Shown in pieces: positions 10,048 through 21,805 of a stretch of 64,000 bases of DNA. Below the pieces are notes generated by a model. That model was not told where the DNA came from and did no database searches. It was given only the letters and a program-made list of their open reading frames with translations. The translations under genes were made by a program, and so were the position numbers. Positions within the stretch are counted from its first letter, which is position 1. Each line of letters starts with the position of its first letter. The stretch is from Anticarsia gemmatalis. Its lineage: Eukaryota; Arthropoda; Insecta; Lepidoptera; Erebidae. The stretch is taken from the NCBI RefSeq assembly GCF_050436995.1, contig NC_134765.1:7839501-7903500 (forward strand). The letters run 5' to 3'.

Positions 10048-12305
10048 TTTTTTTTTCAGCTGTCATTATCGCCCGATTTTCGTGTTCAATCACTATCAGA
10101 GGCACTAAGGTAGGTACCAGCGTTTCTTGGGACTAGTCCGACGGCGACTTTCCAATTTTAATCTTAGCAGTGTAAAAAAAGATATTTCTTTATTTAAAAA
10201 ACCACGCGCGTTAGTCATTTACAGCCATCGGCTCTTTTCAAATCTCAAGCTCATTTCTTTTCTTCTCGTCTTCTACTCTTTCAAAAGCACGCCAATCTGA
10301 CAGTTTAACATAAATGTACGATAACATGTAATAAACAATGCATTTTAATTTATGTGGTATATAAGAGAGGTGTATCTACTGCTGTACCTATTGCATTTCG
10401 GATACTTGACTAAACTCTCAGCTGTATTGAGAATATTCCTTCGAAGGTAGTGAATAAATTAACTACATATATCAGTCAGTTAACCCCAATCAGAGATTGC
10501 AAGCTGTTTGTACCAAATAACTAGGTCCTATTTGCTAGATCCGACGCCTAACATCTCTCTCATCCCAATTAGGAAGACTAGTACCTATCGCAAGGTGTCA
10601 GAATTTCACGGCTATACGGTGCCTCTAACGAATCTACTATGCCACGTAGTTTTGGCTAAAAATAGGACAGTTTTGTGGAATTTTAGGCTTGAAATAGAAT
10701 GGACAGGGAAGTGAGTACTTGTGTAGGAAGTTGTAGTATGTGTGTGTTGCAGTATATTAGTGTATGCGTTTACTATGCCCACACGAAAGATATTTGTCAG
10801 GAATGTTTAGCCAATAGTACACTAGAATATTTTATAACGATCAAATGTCAGTAACTTCACCTAGCTCGACGTTTTTGCACCAAATAAAACTTCTCTGGTT
10901 TTTTTTTAATGAGCAGGTATCGAACATTTGCATAGAAAAAAAAAACACTTCGCAGTAATATTTATTTGCCAACAAAGTAGGCATGATTTACTATGCTGCT
11001 ACGAAAAATTCAACTTATTATAAGTCATATATAAACAAAAATAAGAACTGTACCAATAACAAAAATGATTACCAGGAATGTTCGCAAAAAGAATAAGCGA
11101 CGTACTAATTACAAGATATCAAACTAATGCTTGCCGAATAAGAATTCATTGCTCATAACACTATTTATTACGATTCCAAGAAAATCTCTGTAAGCAAGAC
11201 CTTATTACGCCGCCATTGATATTAATCTAGATATTAATAATGAATAATGAATACTTTATTCACGCATTATCTTTAGTTTTCGAAGTACTAATATACAATA
11301 AAATAAAATAAATAAATAAACATACTATATAAAGCGTGGGGTCATATCGTATTAGGTTTGATTAATTTTATAACAGTTTTCAGTAATATCTGTTATATAC
11401 TATGTAATTTTTATATTACTTGAAAAACACGTGACTTGATATAAACAAGAATTCACAAACACAACTAATTCTCGATAGATGTCGACTTGCTCCTTCAATC
11501 TATACGTTACTTAGCCACTGGTATAAAAGACTATTTAGCCCACTGTACTACGAGACATTTACTCTCAAACAACAAAATCATGCAATCAATTAGGAACTAC
11601 ATGTCTACAACGTACACGAAAATTACCCACAAAATTACCTATTTCCTTCCCGACGAAATTTTCTTCCAATAAAACCGTGAACCGCACTCTACGGAAGCTT
11701 CGTATATCAAACACTGTCCCGGTTACTACAGGGGATGAACGCGTGAACGTTAGATTTATTACAGCACCGTTGCAGGTGGCTTTTAGTTTTCACTCTTCGC
11801 ATTTACACCGAATTTTACTCGGAAAAACACGGAAAATAAACCTACTAAGGTTTTCTGGATTAGCATTACGCGACATGTGTGAATTCAGTGGGGTTTCACG
11901 AAAAAATATTGTAATAAATTTTGTCTGGAGCTAAGACGTGCTTGGTCTTCTATTGGATAGAACGTTATTTTAGAAGCGTTTTCCTTGAGCTTTTGTGTGT
12001 TAAAAGATAAGTGTTGTAAACCTTGCACAGTTTCCGATGTATTATGTATTCATATATTATTATGAAGGTATGCTGCGTTTGGCGGTTATTTGTCTAAGCG
12101 TAATAAGTTTTGAGGAGAACATTACCTTCGGCTTGTTGTGCAGGCATACTTTTTATACATGGATCAGCACGTACACATCACAACTACACACTAGAGGTGC
12201 AGAAAATTGCTGTCCCATGCATCCCGAAACGTATAATCTTTTCATTATGTCTGACCAAGATTATTCGATACAAACGGCTTTAAGCATTTGACAATTTTAC
12301 AAACT
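10048..12305. other. No gene recognised
   Basis: AT-rich. Short frames at 10,508-10,714, 11,487-11,672, 11,677-11,934 and 12,037-12,291 lack any family resemblance. The piece 11,225-11,320 (TAATGAATACTTTATTCACG followed by AATAAAATAAATAAATAAA) could be an eroded LINE tail but is too simple to call. Confidence 0.4.
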
Positions 12306-12366
12306 TACCTCCTTTTCTTATCCTTATCCCACGTTACGTGGGGTCGGGACAAAATGTCCTTTTTAA
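12306..12366. repeat. Possible transposon fragment with CCCACGTTACGTGGG palindrome
   Basis: CTTATCCTTATCCCACGTTA, then CGTGGGGTCGGGACA. From memory, ATCCCACGTTACGTGGGGTC is a recurrent motif in lepidopteran retroelement relics. No second copy lies in this window, so the assignment is weak. Confidence 0.25.
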
Positions 12367-14637
12367 AGAATATGCAACAAAATTGTAAAAGGAGTGTGGT
12401 TCAGGTTTCTACAACTGGCCGCTTACCTATCGGTAACCCCCTTGGAATAAAAAATATATTTAATTCACCTTTATAATGACATTTTAATCTGTTTGAAGTC
12501 AGTTACTAAAATTCCAACAAACTCTGTAACTTGCACAACTATCATAAAAAGTTAATTTCACGTCACATAAAGTGGCTTCAACATTCGTTCCATACTTTAA
12601 TTCGTGCGTGGGTGTTGTCCGTGGGTGTCAGACTGCAACAACGCCCACGATATTAAGTTTAACACTGCGATATGCATTAGTTAATTAATTCTCTTTGGCC
12701 TTAGTATTACTGTACTGATAGAAGATTAGCAGAATCGCTTTTGAACAGATTGTACCGGTTGTGGTTTTAGCGATGAAGACTAAAGTGGAATTATTAAGTA
12801 GGGTTATTGTTATCGAAGTGTAATAGATAAGGTTCATAAATATAATCTTAACTTCATAGAAACATTTATATAGATAAATCATAGTATATTGATCTAATTT
12901 TTAAAGATATCTGAGCCAAATTTCATACTACACATTCTATGGTAAGGCGCTAATTAGTAGCAATGATTAAGGGTTTTTCTCGATCTAAAAACTATAAATT
13001 GGTTACCGTATTTTTAGTTAACTGTCTTCTTCTCGTCTTATCTTTAGTGACAATATTAAGTAAAGTTGTTCCCCGCAAAACAAACTACATACTGACATAA
13101 ATATTCCAACAAATCGTAGTTTGTATAAAAAGTTCAGTATTACTTCGTAACGTAACAAATATATTATTCTGTTTTATCCTCCTCCATCAAAGCCACGAGC
13201 CATTTAATCAAGTGACTTAATGACGTTTTGTAGTTGGTTTACTTCCAACTTTAGTTGTCTATCAGAGCCCGGTCTAGAACTAAACCACTTAACTATGTAC
13301 AACGCTAACTTTTAAATTAGACCTAAACATCCAAGCTAACAAAGTTACGACTAACGGGATTGAAAATATTTTAGATTATCTAGGCTTCTCTTTGTGTTAA
13401 AATACTTTTAACATTTTGAAATATAAAAAATACAGTTTATGGAACTATCAGATAAAAATAACGGTAAACATAAATAAAATAAACAAATCAAATCAAATAA
13501 TTCTGTATCAATAAAGTATTAATCAAGTATTTATACAAAATCGGAATACCCACGATGCTCTAATGCTGACTTGTTATACTCTTAATTAGTGCATGAAACG
13601 CCGTTGCGTATGGTTGCGGTCTGATTATGGATGGGCAAGCAATATTTGGAAGTGGTCCAGTTTGGGACTATAAAATGAAATCATTATGGTGTTACGTAAA
13701 GTGTGTTTTAGTATACTATAATGAGAGTAAACACATTATCATAATACAAACATACCAGGCACATAGTCATAAACAAACTCTTGTTTGCATTCTACGTAGA
13801 GAAATCATAATATTTCGACCCAAAAAAAGAAACTGACTCCTCAATTGGAAATTGCAACTATAGCCAATTTTACAGGCAAACTGTCGTTTAAGTAAAATTG
13901 CCTTTAAGTTTTAAAATAAAATGCTATCTCATAAATCATCGTATCAATATCCAGGCACGTAATTTACGATATGAAAATTGCCTGTCTCCAAAACCTCCCA
14001 TACTTTACTCTAAAAATTGTGCAACCAGCAGATACTTATTCAAATTTCCCCAATATAATGCATGTTGTGGCAACTTCTGTGAAAACGAGGCTTACATTGG
14101 CCGACTTCCAAGAGGACATATAACGTAGACCAGATTAATTGTTACTTCTTTTGCCAAATGCACTCTAAAGGCTAGATTTACGATGGGTATTTACTACGTT
14201 TTTGCAAATATTGTACGTCATTTATCTTGCCGAGTAGGGTTGGAGCGATAAAAGTTAAGGTAGGCGTTACACACTGGCTGCAATTAAAGGTTACGATTAT
14301 TTAGGCTTGGAGCTAAGTGGGGAACCATTTCGTATATAGTCAGTATGTATAATAGTTTGAAATAGTATGTTTTTATGGCGGTTGGTAATCATAATGGACA
14401 CCATGATGGTGTGATTGGATTTCCTAAGTTCGTTATTAAGTTAAAAAAAAACAGTTATTTCGAAATCCGCCACGGGCACTCTTAAATTTCTCATACAAAT
14501 TTTTAAAACCTAGTCAATGCAATGCAATAAATGAAGGAACTGCCACAAAAGTGACGTTACTGAAACAAAGCTAAAAACGAACATGTCTCTGAACTTGATA
14601 TTGAACCATACCGCAAAATTGCTTTATATCACTTACC
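12367..14637. other. No gene recognised
   Basis: Anonymous AT-rich DNA. One weak hairpin sits at about 12,607-12,648 (GTGGGTGTTGT against ACAACGCCCAC). Short frames at 13,627-13,836 and 13,898-14,128 resemble nothing known. Confidence 0.4.
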
Positions 14638-14718
14638 CCCGGTTTTTGAGGTACATTTAGCGGTAGTTTAAACGCTATTGAATAGATAAACTACCGCTAA
14701 ATGTACTCAGTAACCGGG
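14638..14718. mobile_element. Compact foldback element (81-bp hairpin)
   Basis: The arms 14,638-14,670 and 14,687-14,718 pair almost completely: CCCGGTT.., TGAG, then TACATTTAGCGGTAGTTTA on the left and its exact complement on the right. They differ only at two bases and one 1-base indel. The loop is 16 nt. The CCCGGTT ends and high symmetry suggest a very short foldback MITE. A processed hairpin RNA is possible but has no support beyond shape. Confidence 0.65.
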
Positions 14719-15109
14719 CGTTAAAGAACCAAGAACTAATCTTTAACGAGACGCACAAACAAATAACAATACTACTTACACAATAGCCCGAAAAGTACAA
14801 AAAGCTATTAGACTTTCTTATATAAAACCTGAAGCTTAAAAACCCTAGAAAATAATAAGTAAAAAGAAATATAATATGCCTCGAGATAGTTCTAAAGTAG
14901 GAGTACTCTTATATTCGCTGGACACGGTATTGGGGCCATAACTTTTATTTTACTGAATTCATGTGACATTATTTCGGCCGCAGTGAAAAATCTTTTTTAA
15001 TTTGTGCAGTTTATATGAGATAGGTAATTCCAGCTGTAAGTTAATTATTTTGTGTATTAATAGGGCACTAAAACTACATTTTAAGAAACTAGATATTACT
15101 TTATAGATT
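14719..15109. other. No feature recognised
   Basis: AT-rich spacer. Confidence 0.4.
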
Positions 15110-15313
15110 AGTAGCTTTTACCCGCGACTTCCTCCGCCACCTTAATTTTCCCATAATACGTCATTTTCCCGGGGTAAAAAGAACCCATGTCCTTTCTCGG
15201 GTATCAAAATATCTCCATACCAAATTTCATGCAAATTGGTTCAGTAGTTTAGGCGTGATTGAGTTACAGACAGACAGACAGAGTTACTTTCGCATTTATA
15301 ATATTAGTATGGA
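15110..15313 (-). mobile_element. Helitron-like non-autonomous element, complete
   Basis: On the minus strand it begins TCCATACTAATATTATAAAT, continues GCGAAAGTAACTCTGTCTG, then ACTACTGAACCAATTTGCAT and AAATTTGGTATGGAGATA, and ends GGCGGAGGAAGTCGCGGGTA, AAAGCTA. The TC start, the GACAGACAGA run and the GCGGGTAAAAGCTA(C/G)T end are the pattern I know from abundant lepidopteran Helitron-like elements. At about 204 bp it is near its usual size. No coding capacity. The plus-strand relative at 37,697-37,914 shares the first half. Confidence 0.68.
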
Positions 15314-16429
15314 TTTTATTTTATGAAGTGTCTATGTGCCGATCTTTTTACCGAAGGAGTATTTTCCTACTGCTATAGTCAATCAGGTGGCTATCGATAA
15401 TTTTGGTTTTAAAAACTAATCAGCACCCGTAACGGGCTTTGCAAACACTTTTTTTTCTAGTTAATTAATATTCATCGAAAGTATCCGGCTGTACAAATTT
15501 GCAATACGAATTTATAGCGCACTTTCATATTTTTATTCCAACTTTAGGGTTTTCATCGGGTTGTTAAAAATTGTAAAATTAACAATAGTTATGAAAAAGT
15601 CCTATCAACTACCAACAATATTTCACATTTACGAAATAATTGCAGTAAACCCCTTATCCCAAACAGAAGAGCGATTTATTCAAAAAGTTAAATTGTTTGT
15701 GTTAGATTAGTTTCCAAGTATTTGTGTACCAGTCAATTAAATACGGGTCGCGGACAGTTTTAAACTGCAGTTGATATATTGGTAAAGTTAAACTTGTTGA
15801 AATGTATGTACTGTGGTAGGATGAATTCTTGTTAGGTTACACTAAGTTTTGCAAGATTTTTTACATTTTAAATAAACAAAAAACTATAGTTTTAGCTGTC
15901 CTGTCATTGATACATTTATTGAATAACACTGTAAAAGCAGATGAATATTACAATTATAAAACCGAATGTCTAGCTGCTGTTGATATGAAATATGTAAGGC
16001 ATTTAAGGACTTGGGATTAAACAAAGGCTTTTTCCAAATTATACGAGAGCGGATCCGAGTATATATACGCTAGTTCAGCAGTAGCGCAAGTTGGATCAAA
16101 TAATTGGCTTTTAAAACTGTGTGTAAACATACTAAAAGCTTTTAAAATGCCTTTACACGGGTAAAAAACTATCTTTATCGAATTAAAATATGTTTTTAAA
16201 GCTATACTCGTATGATCAATGTATAGTATGAAGTATAAAATAAATGAAACACCAATTACAGTCATAAAGGAATTACAGCGACAATTTCTTTAGAAAAATC
16301 CAGAGCATTTTTCAAGACTGAAAAGACATAAACTGAAGTAACCTTTTAAAAACGTATATTAAAACCGTTGATTATTACACCACAATTGCTCATATAAAAT
16401 TGTTTTACTTTTTAGAGCGCTTCCACGTA
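15314..16429. other. No gene recognised
   Basis: AT-rich. Short frames at 15,829-16,020 (+) and 16,017-16,265 (-) have no recognisable family. Confidence 0.4.
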
Positions 16430-16470
16430 CAGTCAGCTTCAAAAGTCGTTGACCATATTTAATATTTTTT
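16430..16470 (+). mobile_element. Possible Tc1-like terminal fragment
   Basis: GTACAGTCAGCTTCAAAAGT, then CGTTGACC, resembles ACAGTCAGC..AAAAGT termini of short Tc1-type elements. Only one end is seen, directly beside MITE-A copy c, which may have cut it off. Confidence 0.25.
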
Positions 16471-16480
16471 AAATATTCTT

Positions 16481-16632
16481 TAGCTCGATTCTCTGCCACT
16501 ATCGAATACCGAAAATCGGCTAGCCATCGAGAATGGCACGATCATCTAATCAGCGCTTTCAGCGGGCTCCGTAGGAACCATTTTTGAATATCAAACTTTC
16601 GATACTCGAAAGTACCGACTGAATCGCGCTAC
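16481..16632 (-). mobile_element. MITE-A copy c (first of a tandem pair)
   Basis: TAGCTCGATTCTCTGCCACT at the start and GACTGAATCGCGCTAC at the end are the two family termini in reverse orientation. Inside, ATCAGCGCTTTCAGCGGGC and TCCGTAGGAACCATTTTTG are worn versions of the core, and the TTTCTCGATGACA block is partly lost. Confidence 0.7.
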
Positions 16633-16653
16633 TGAAACATGCATCGAAAATCA

Positions 16654-16838
16654 GTAGCTCAATTCTCTATTACTGTCGACTATCGACAACTGACCTGTCA
16701 TCGAGAAATTTTGTATGAAAATCTGATCAGCGCCTCTGACGGGCGTTAAGATACTTTTTCGGCAGTAAGTACATTCTAAATGTCAAACTGTCGATAGCTT
16801 GTTGTCAATAGTCGATAGTGGTAGAAAATAGAGGTACT
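16654..16838 (-). mobile_element. MITE-A copy d (second of a tandem pair)
   Basis: It starts GTAGCTCAATTCTCTATTAC, has a well-kept core (TCGAGAAATTTTGTATGAAA, ATCTGATCAGCGCCTCTGAC, GGGCGTTAAGATAC) and ends GTCGATAGTGGTAGAAAATA, GAGGTAC. Unlike copy b, both ends are of the CTC-ATTCTCTA-CACTATCGAC type, making this a symmetrical variant. Only 21 bp separate it from copy c in the same orientation. Confidence 0.75.
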
Positions 16839-17424
16839 GTTGTCATTTATAAAAAAAAATCGCAACTGAATCTACTTGATCTTGTCTAGGATTTTATAAA
16901 AAATCTTTACTAAATGTGAAGCGAGTTTTTGTAGCTTACTGTACATTTCGTACTAGAACTTATGAACACTCCTAGTCGTACCGTCCCGTATGTAAGTACT
17001 GTACTTAGTGTAAAACTGCGGTATACGCGGCCGGGGCTCAATATTACTTGTGTTATGTATCTACTTAAAGAATATGAGAACTTTGCTATCTGGCTCTCTC
17101 CATTCCTATTTACAGACCGTGTGCGTAAAAGACATGAAACAACATCAAAATCCGCATCTTTTTTTTATGTATGGCAGCTAAATGGATGATTTTACACTAC
17201 TATCGATAAACAGCTAGCTGCGACAAATTTTGAACAGCCAATTAACCTCTAGCTCAATTTCGCGAGAAGACCTGGGCAAGGCAGTGGGATAGTGATGAGT
17301 TAGGAAAAAATGTTCGGTCACCCTAACGGGTGTCAAAGGAACTATTTTTTGGGAAGTGACGAATTATCGATACTCGTATTGTTCGTGGAAAATCGCGCTA
17401 TAGTAATAAGTTAATGTCATTACT
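16839..17424. other. No gene recognised
   Basis: The 75-codon frame at 16,962-17,189 has no family resemblance. Around 17,270-17,300, CCTGGGCAAGGCAGTGGGAT may be a decayed LINE-tail motif. Confidence 0.35.
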
Positions 17425-17520
17425 GCTACGAACAAGGCATGCTATGTGTCTATAGATAATTTAGACGTAGACCAGCTACGCCTCGTAGCTGTGTCTACAA
17501 TTCGTAGCGCTGTCTACGAA
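17425..17520. repeat. CTACG-rich repeat patch with internal hairpin
   Basis: The word CTACG or its complement occurs repeatedly (GCTACGAACAAGG, GACGTAGACCAGCTACG, CTCGTAGCTGTGTCTAC, TTCGTAGCGCTGTCTACG). GTAGAC-AGCTACG (17,467-17,480) pairs with CGTAGCT-GTCTAC (17,484-17,498) around a CCT loop. It shares vocabulary with the 28-bp minisatellite at 39,422 but is not a regular array. Confidence 0.5.
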
Positions 17521-18410
17521 ATTCAATTCAGTGTTCGATGATTGCCATGATCAATTTACATCGCTTGTTATAGAGGTGGTTATTGTTGATACTGAATTTC
17601 ATACCTGACTTACCCCTGCAATAATAATTATAGGAATTAACTATGTAATTCTGAAGTCTGTTTACAATCAAAAGGAAATAGTGATTACTATGCATTACAA
17701 TTGAAACACAAAAATGGCCATATTTTGTTTGTTGTACCAATAGATGCGGATGATATTAGATGATAGAACACGAAAATGGTAAAAGGTCAATTTGACCAAA
17801 ATCGTAGTTATGTAGTTCTCCCATTATACCAACGAAGTCTTTTTTTAATGTTTTTTTTTACATTAGTGTAGGATAACAAAAATTGGACTCCCAAAGGTTT
17901 AAGCCTGAAATAAACGATTTAAAACCAAAATATTGCAATTCAAAACACTACCAAGAAACTTAACAATAATGATTCTTTATAAAACAACGTTACTTTATAA
18001 AATATGATAATAATTTAAAAAACAATATTCTTAAAGTGATTCAACTGTAACTTTGAAATTCATAGCGTTAGTAACTCGGGTGCACCTCAAGAAAATACTT
18101 CCATTACACGAACTAAGTTACTAAGTGTCGCAAACTATGAAATATTAACTCCCCGTCAACAGAATGCTGGAGATAATTGAATAAAAATCTTGTGCAAGTA
18201 AATTATGAGCTACCGGCTACTGCAGGTAGAGAACAGTTGAACAAAGTTCTGTTTTAAGTCTGAATAATTGTAAATCTTTTTGTGAGATATGAAAATGATT
18301 ATTAGGTATGATTTGGTACTTGTTTATTTTGATTGTAGATATTGTTCATGAACTTTAGAATTATTGTGGATATTTCGTACATAAGAATACATAAAATTAC
18401 GCCTTTTCTC
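17521..18410. other. No feature recognised
   Basis: AT-rich spacer with poly-T runs. Confidence 0.4.
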
Positions 18411-18512
18411 TATTGGGGTAAGTAGAGATCGAAGAATGTCACTTGGTACGCTCGGCTTGCCCCTTGCTCTATTGACATCCATACATCTTGTCATACGGGT
18501 CCACCGGTAATA
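18411..18512 (+). repeat. Dispersed repeat D, copy 2
   Basis: TATTGGGGTAAGTAGAGATC, GAAGAATGTCACTTGGTACG and TTGACATCCATACATCTTGT, then CATACGGG, follow the same order as copy 1 at 768-850. The class is unknown. Confidence 0.5.
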
Positions 18513-19378
18513 AGTACTTGTTGATATTTATTTATATGGAATATCATAGGAATACACATATTTTCGCATTATGTTTGTGGGAATAGTAGTAAGTTATATC
18601 AATTATACGATATCGCAGCTCATAATTTGAATCGTGATCTTTAACGACTGAACAAATTTGGCTGGAATTATGACTGGTCATAATTTATACGCCTAAAAGG
18701 AATATAAGCTACAATGCTTTAAAATTCACATAAGTATATAGGGTACAACTTGATATTTAATCATAGTAGAGAAACAACAAATCCAGCACTGTAATAATTT
18801 CATAAGAATATTCCAGAATATTAAAACAAAGTAGAGACACAGCTATATCAAATTACGTAGAGACCGGTACTCTGGGGACGTGCTTGCAATTTGAGTGCAT
18901 GCATTGTTTACGCGTCACACAAATGACATTTGGAATGTATTTTGTCGTGTTACGTCTAACTACGTCTGTGTTGTCTTGTAGAGACATAACGTTTCTAGGA
19001 ATAGGTGAGTTGTTTGTTATTAAAGTATGCATATTCTTAGTAATTATAAGTAAAAAGCAAGTTTTCTATGCTTCATATATAAATATGAAGCACAGTAGCT
19101 CGAGTCTCTATCAATTATCTATTTCCGACAACCGGCTGGTTATCGGGAAATTTGAACTGTACGTGTATATAGTAAGCAACAACTTTATGTATGCAAAGGA
19201 TATCTTCAAAAGATACCCTGCCCCTTAAATTGGGAGTCAAGTTATCGTGTCGATTTTTTTCGACATAGACCACCCTATATCAACATTAACATTCAATAAC
19301 GATATACCACCATAAACTAAGGATTAAATTGTCTGAACTGTTTTTAGCAAATTAATACAAAACTCTAATTTTGTTCTT
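18513..19378. other. No gene recognised
   Basis: Includes a 114-codon frame (18,884-19,228, +) that matches no family and has no conserved motif. I treat it as chance. Confidence 0.4.
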
Positions 19379-19427
19379 TCTGAGGTGTATCTATATACTG
19401 ATGCCTAGTATATAGATATACCTCAGA
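19379..19427. repeat. Hairpin with 21-bp arms
   Basis: The left arm 19,379-19,399 (starting TCTGAGGTGTATC) and the right arm 19,407-19,427 are reverse complements except at one position, where a T replaces a C; this could still form a G-U pair in RNA. The loop is GATGCCT. The right arm is followed by a second CACCTCAGACA, so the outer stem word is partly duplicated. Confidence 0.75.
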
Positions 19428-19697
19428 CACCTCAGACACTCTCAAGTTCCTAGCTATTTTCCTTAAAAGCACCAGCACCAAATTGCATATCGATAAAACA
19501 TCTCTTACATAAGCAATCAATTGGCCAGCACTTCTCGATACTCGGTACCAATATCTCTTCCCTTGAATATTTCAATACCACTAATATATCAAAGTTTTAT
19601 AGCCTAACTATATTTCCTTTTAGTAAAATTACATACAGTTTCTTACTAGATATTTCAGAAGTGAAACAAGTTGCCGTGTATAAAGTTTCCTAGTAAT

Positions 19698-19742
19698 ATT
19701 ACCCCCGGGATTGAACTCACGACCTCGTTTCCCTTTTAGTTT
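19698..19742 (-). mobile_element. SINE head fragment
   Basis: The minus strand reads GAGGTCGTGAGTTCAATCCC, GGGGGTAAT: a B-box-like GTTCAATCC preceded by the GAGGTC seen in other tRNA heads of this window. Only a few dozen bases are recognisable. Confidence 0.4.
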
Positions 19743-20049
19743 AATGTACGGACATTGTCTAAACAATATTAGATTCGATAAAATTTTAGATGCATTCATA
19801 ATGTTAGGTTTTTGAGTTTCAGAGAATATTAAGACAATATGCTGTTTGTGAAGTGAATTTTGGAGAACGATATTAAAATTTCATATATTATTTAAGTTAA
19901 ACCAGTACTATGCTTCCTCCAGCAATGATAAGCCATTGCCACGTCTATTCGCGACAAAACGAAATAAAATTCCATGCTTATTTCTTAAATAGACTATGTA
20001 AGTCATTTACAAGGCTTTATAGTATTTATATCTTTATGGCTTAGTGTAC
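19743..20049. other. No feature recognised
   Basis: AT-rich spacer. Confidence 0.4.
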
Positions 20050-20240
20050 TTTGACTGGCATGTAAATTGCATGTAAAAGGGCAAACCTATTATAATATAC
20101 CGGTCGCGTTACCGAACTCTGACTACTGTTAAAGATAATTAAGTACAATTTAAAGAATACAAATAGCACATTGCCCAACTCAGGAATCAAACCCAAGACC
20201 TCTTGATCAGCAGTGGTATACCCAGGCCACAGAGGCAATT
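20050..20240 (-). mobile_element. tRNA-derived SINE (family B)
   Basis: Minus strand: GCCTCTGTGGCCTGGGTATA, CCACTGCTGATCAAGAGGTC and the B box GGTTTGATTCC (complement of 20,183-20,193), followed by GAGTTGGGCAATGTGC. After an AT-rich stretch come AGTAGTCAGAGTTCGG and GGTATATTATAATAGG, which match the AGTAGCCCGGAGTTTGG / GTATATGGCAATAGG blocks of the family. The 3' end is lost. A 65-codon frame on the same strand is simply the translated SINE. Confidence 0.68.
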
Positions 20241-21374
20241 CAGTTCACAAAGATAAAGAGTATAATTAAACGAAGACGTTCAAATGCCAATAATGGCAGT
20301 TATTGCAATTGCAGTCGATATTAGATATTGCAATTCAAATACTCGTTAATTGAATGGTTCTGGATGTTAAATAGAAACGAAGCAATGATATTGGAAGTAC
20401 AATCAATTTTCTGTCTTACTTTTCGTTGCCCTTGTTTAATGTCCAATACTTTATTAGGTTCAATTAAAATGACGCTTGATAATTAGATTTAAGAACCTCT
20501 ATTACAGTGCTTTTGTTATCATTTCATTATAATATGCAAGTCAATATTTTATTTATATCCTCTCGATTTGTTAATACATTAAGATTGTACCCTCGTACGG
20601 TAATAACATTTTGAGATCATTAGATAATAATTACCACATGTTAATAGTCGAAAAGAACATAACACACAAATAATAATTACTCGAAAATATTTATACGGTT
20701 CTTGAAGAATCCAAAACTCTTTGACACATATGCCTAAATAGTGTGACCAATTATTTCGCGTCGTTCTCAAGAGCGCTTTTTTGCAGCGGGTTAGAAAAAA
20801 GAGGACGACGATTATTAATAGTTTTTTTTTTAACAAGACATTTAAATTACATAAAACATGAACTTTTTAAAATATCTTCATTTACATGTTTATGTACACA
20901 ACAACATAATAAAAGATAACTTACTCCACCGTCAAAAATATTCGCCCGTTACATTTGTCTCGGCTGAACCCGGATCGGTACGGTCGTTAAGCCTCCCGAT
21001 TGACATCGTAACACGGTTTTATTCTATCTATCAATTTGACATATAAAATTTACGATTCTGCCTGTACTGCAGTCGTTTGCCGGTATAATTGCGACGATAC
21101 CTGCTTGTTTAAAACACTGCAATGTGCTGCAGCAATATTTTTGTGATTGGACATCTCTTTCTGATATTGGGTGTTGGATAAGGACTTTTAATGATTGTGT
21201 GGTGATTGTTTCATGCTATGAGAGAAGAGAAGACATTATTGGTGTGGTTATCGATATTTTATCTGTTCATTATAATATTATTGTTAAATACACGAGTGCC
21301 CAAAATATGAGTAATACGTCAATTATACAAGTATTTCACGGACTCATGATTATTGTTTAACCCTATCCTAAATC
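20241..21374. other. No gene recognised
   Basis: AT-rich. A short GC-richer stretch at 20,941-21,015 (CTGAACCCGGATCGGTACGG) has no identifiable structure. Confidence 0.4.
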
Positions 21375-21470
21375 TGGTAAGTCCCCAACCCGAGTTTGGT
21401 CAGCATGATGCAATCATGGCTTAAGTCGCATTTTGGGAGGAGACCCACGCCCAGCTGTGGGACAATAATA
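21375..21470 (+). mobile_element. LINE/SINE 3' tail
   Basis: GGTAAGTCCCCAACCCGAG, TTGGTCAGCATGATG, then TTTTGGGAGGAGACCCACGC, CCAGCTGTGGGACAATAATA. The order AACCCGCATTGG..CAGCGTGGTGG..GGAGGAGACCC..CCCAGCAGTGGGACA is the shared 3' end of lepidopteran RTE-type LINEs and the SINEs that copy it. Compare 36,301-36,555. Confidence 0.65.
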
Positions 21471-21805
21471 CATCTAATTTATTTAATATCTGGGAACTGA
21501 ACTCTGTATCGTATGATCGTCAGCAAACTTCCACTAGCCCACTATACTATACTCATTTCCATACCCATTTATTTTCTTTGTAGATAAACTTAATCTGCTA
21601 GTTTGTTTAATCCATTTTCTTACACAATACAGTTTAAAGGTTGTTGGTACATAATTTAGTTAGATAAAATCAAGAAGTACACACACTAAATAAAACTAAG
21701 TACCGAGCCGTCGTCTGTTCTCGGGGATTCCCCTTCGAAATGAAAGGTGTGGAAACAGCTTACTATACTAAAGACTTGCTCACACATTCTTGCTATAAAT
21801 ACTAG
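21471..21805. other. No feature recognised
   Basis: AT-rich spacer. Confidence 0.4.

Noticed and set aside
18884..19228. 114-codon frame, and an apparent 23-nt micro-exon between TTGTCTTGTAG and GTGAGT near 18,982-19,004
   Set aside because: Splice-like words are common by chance in AT-rich DNA, and the protein shows no family resemblance.
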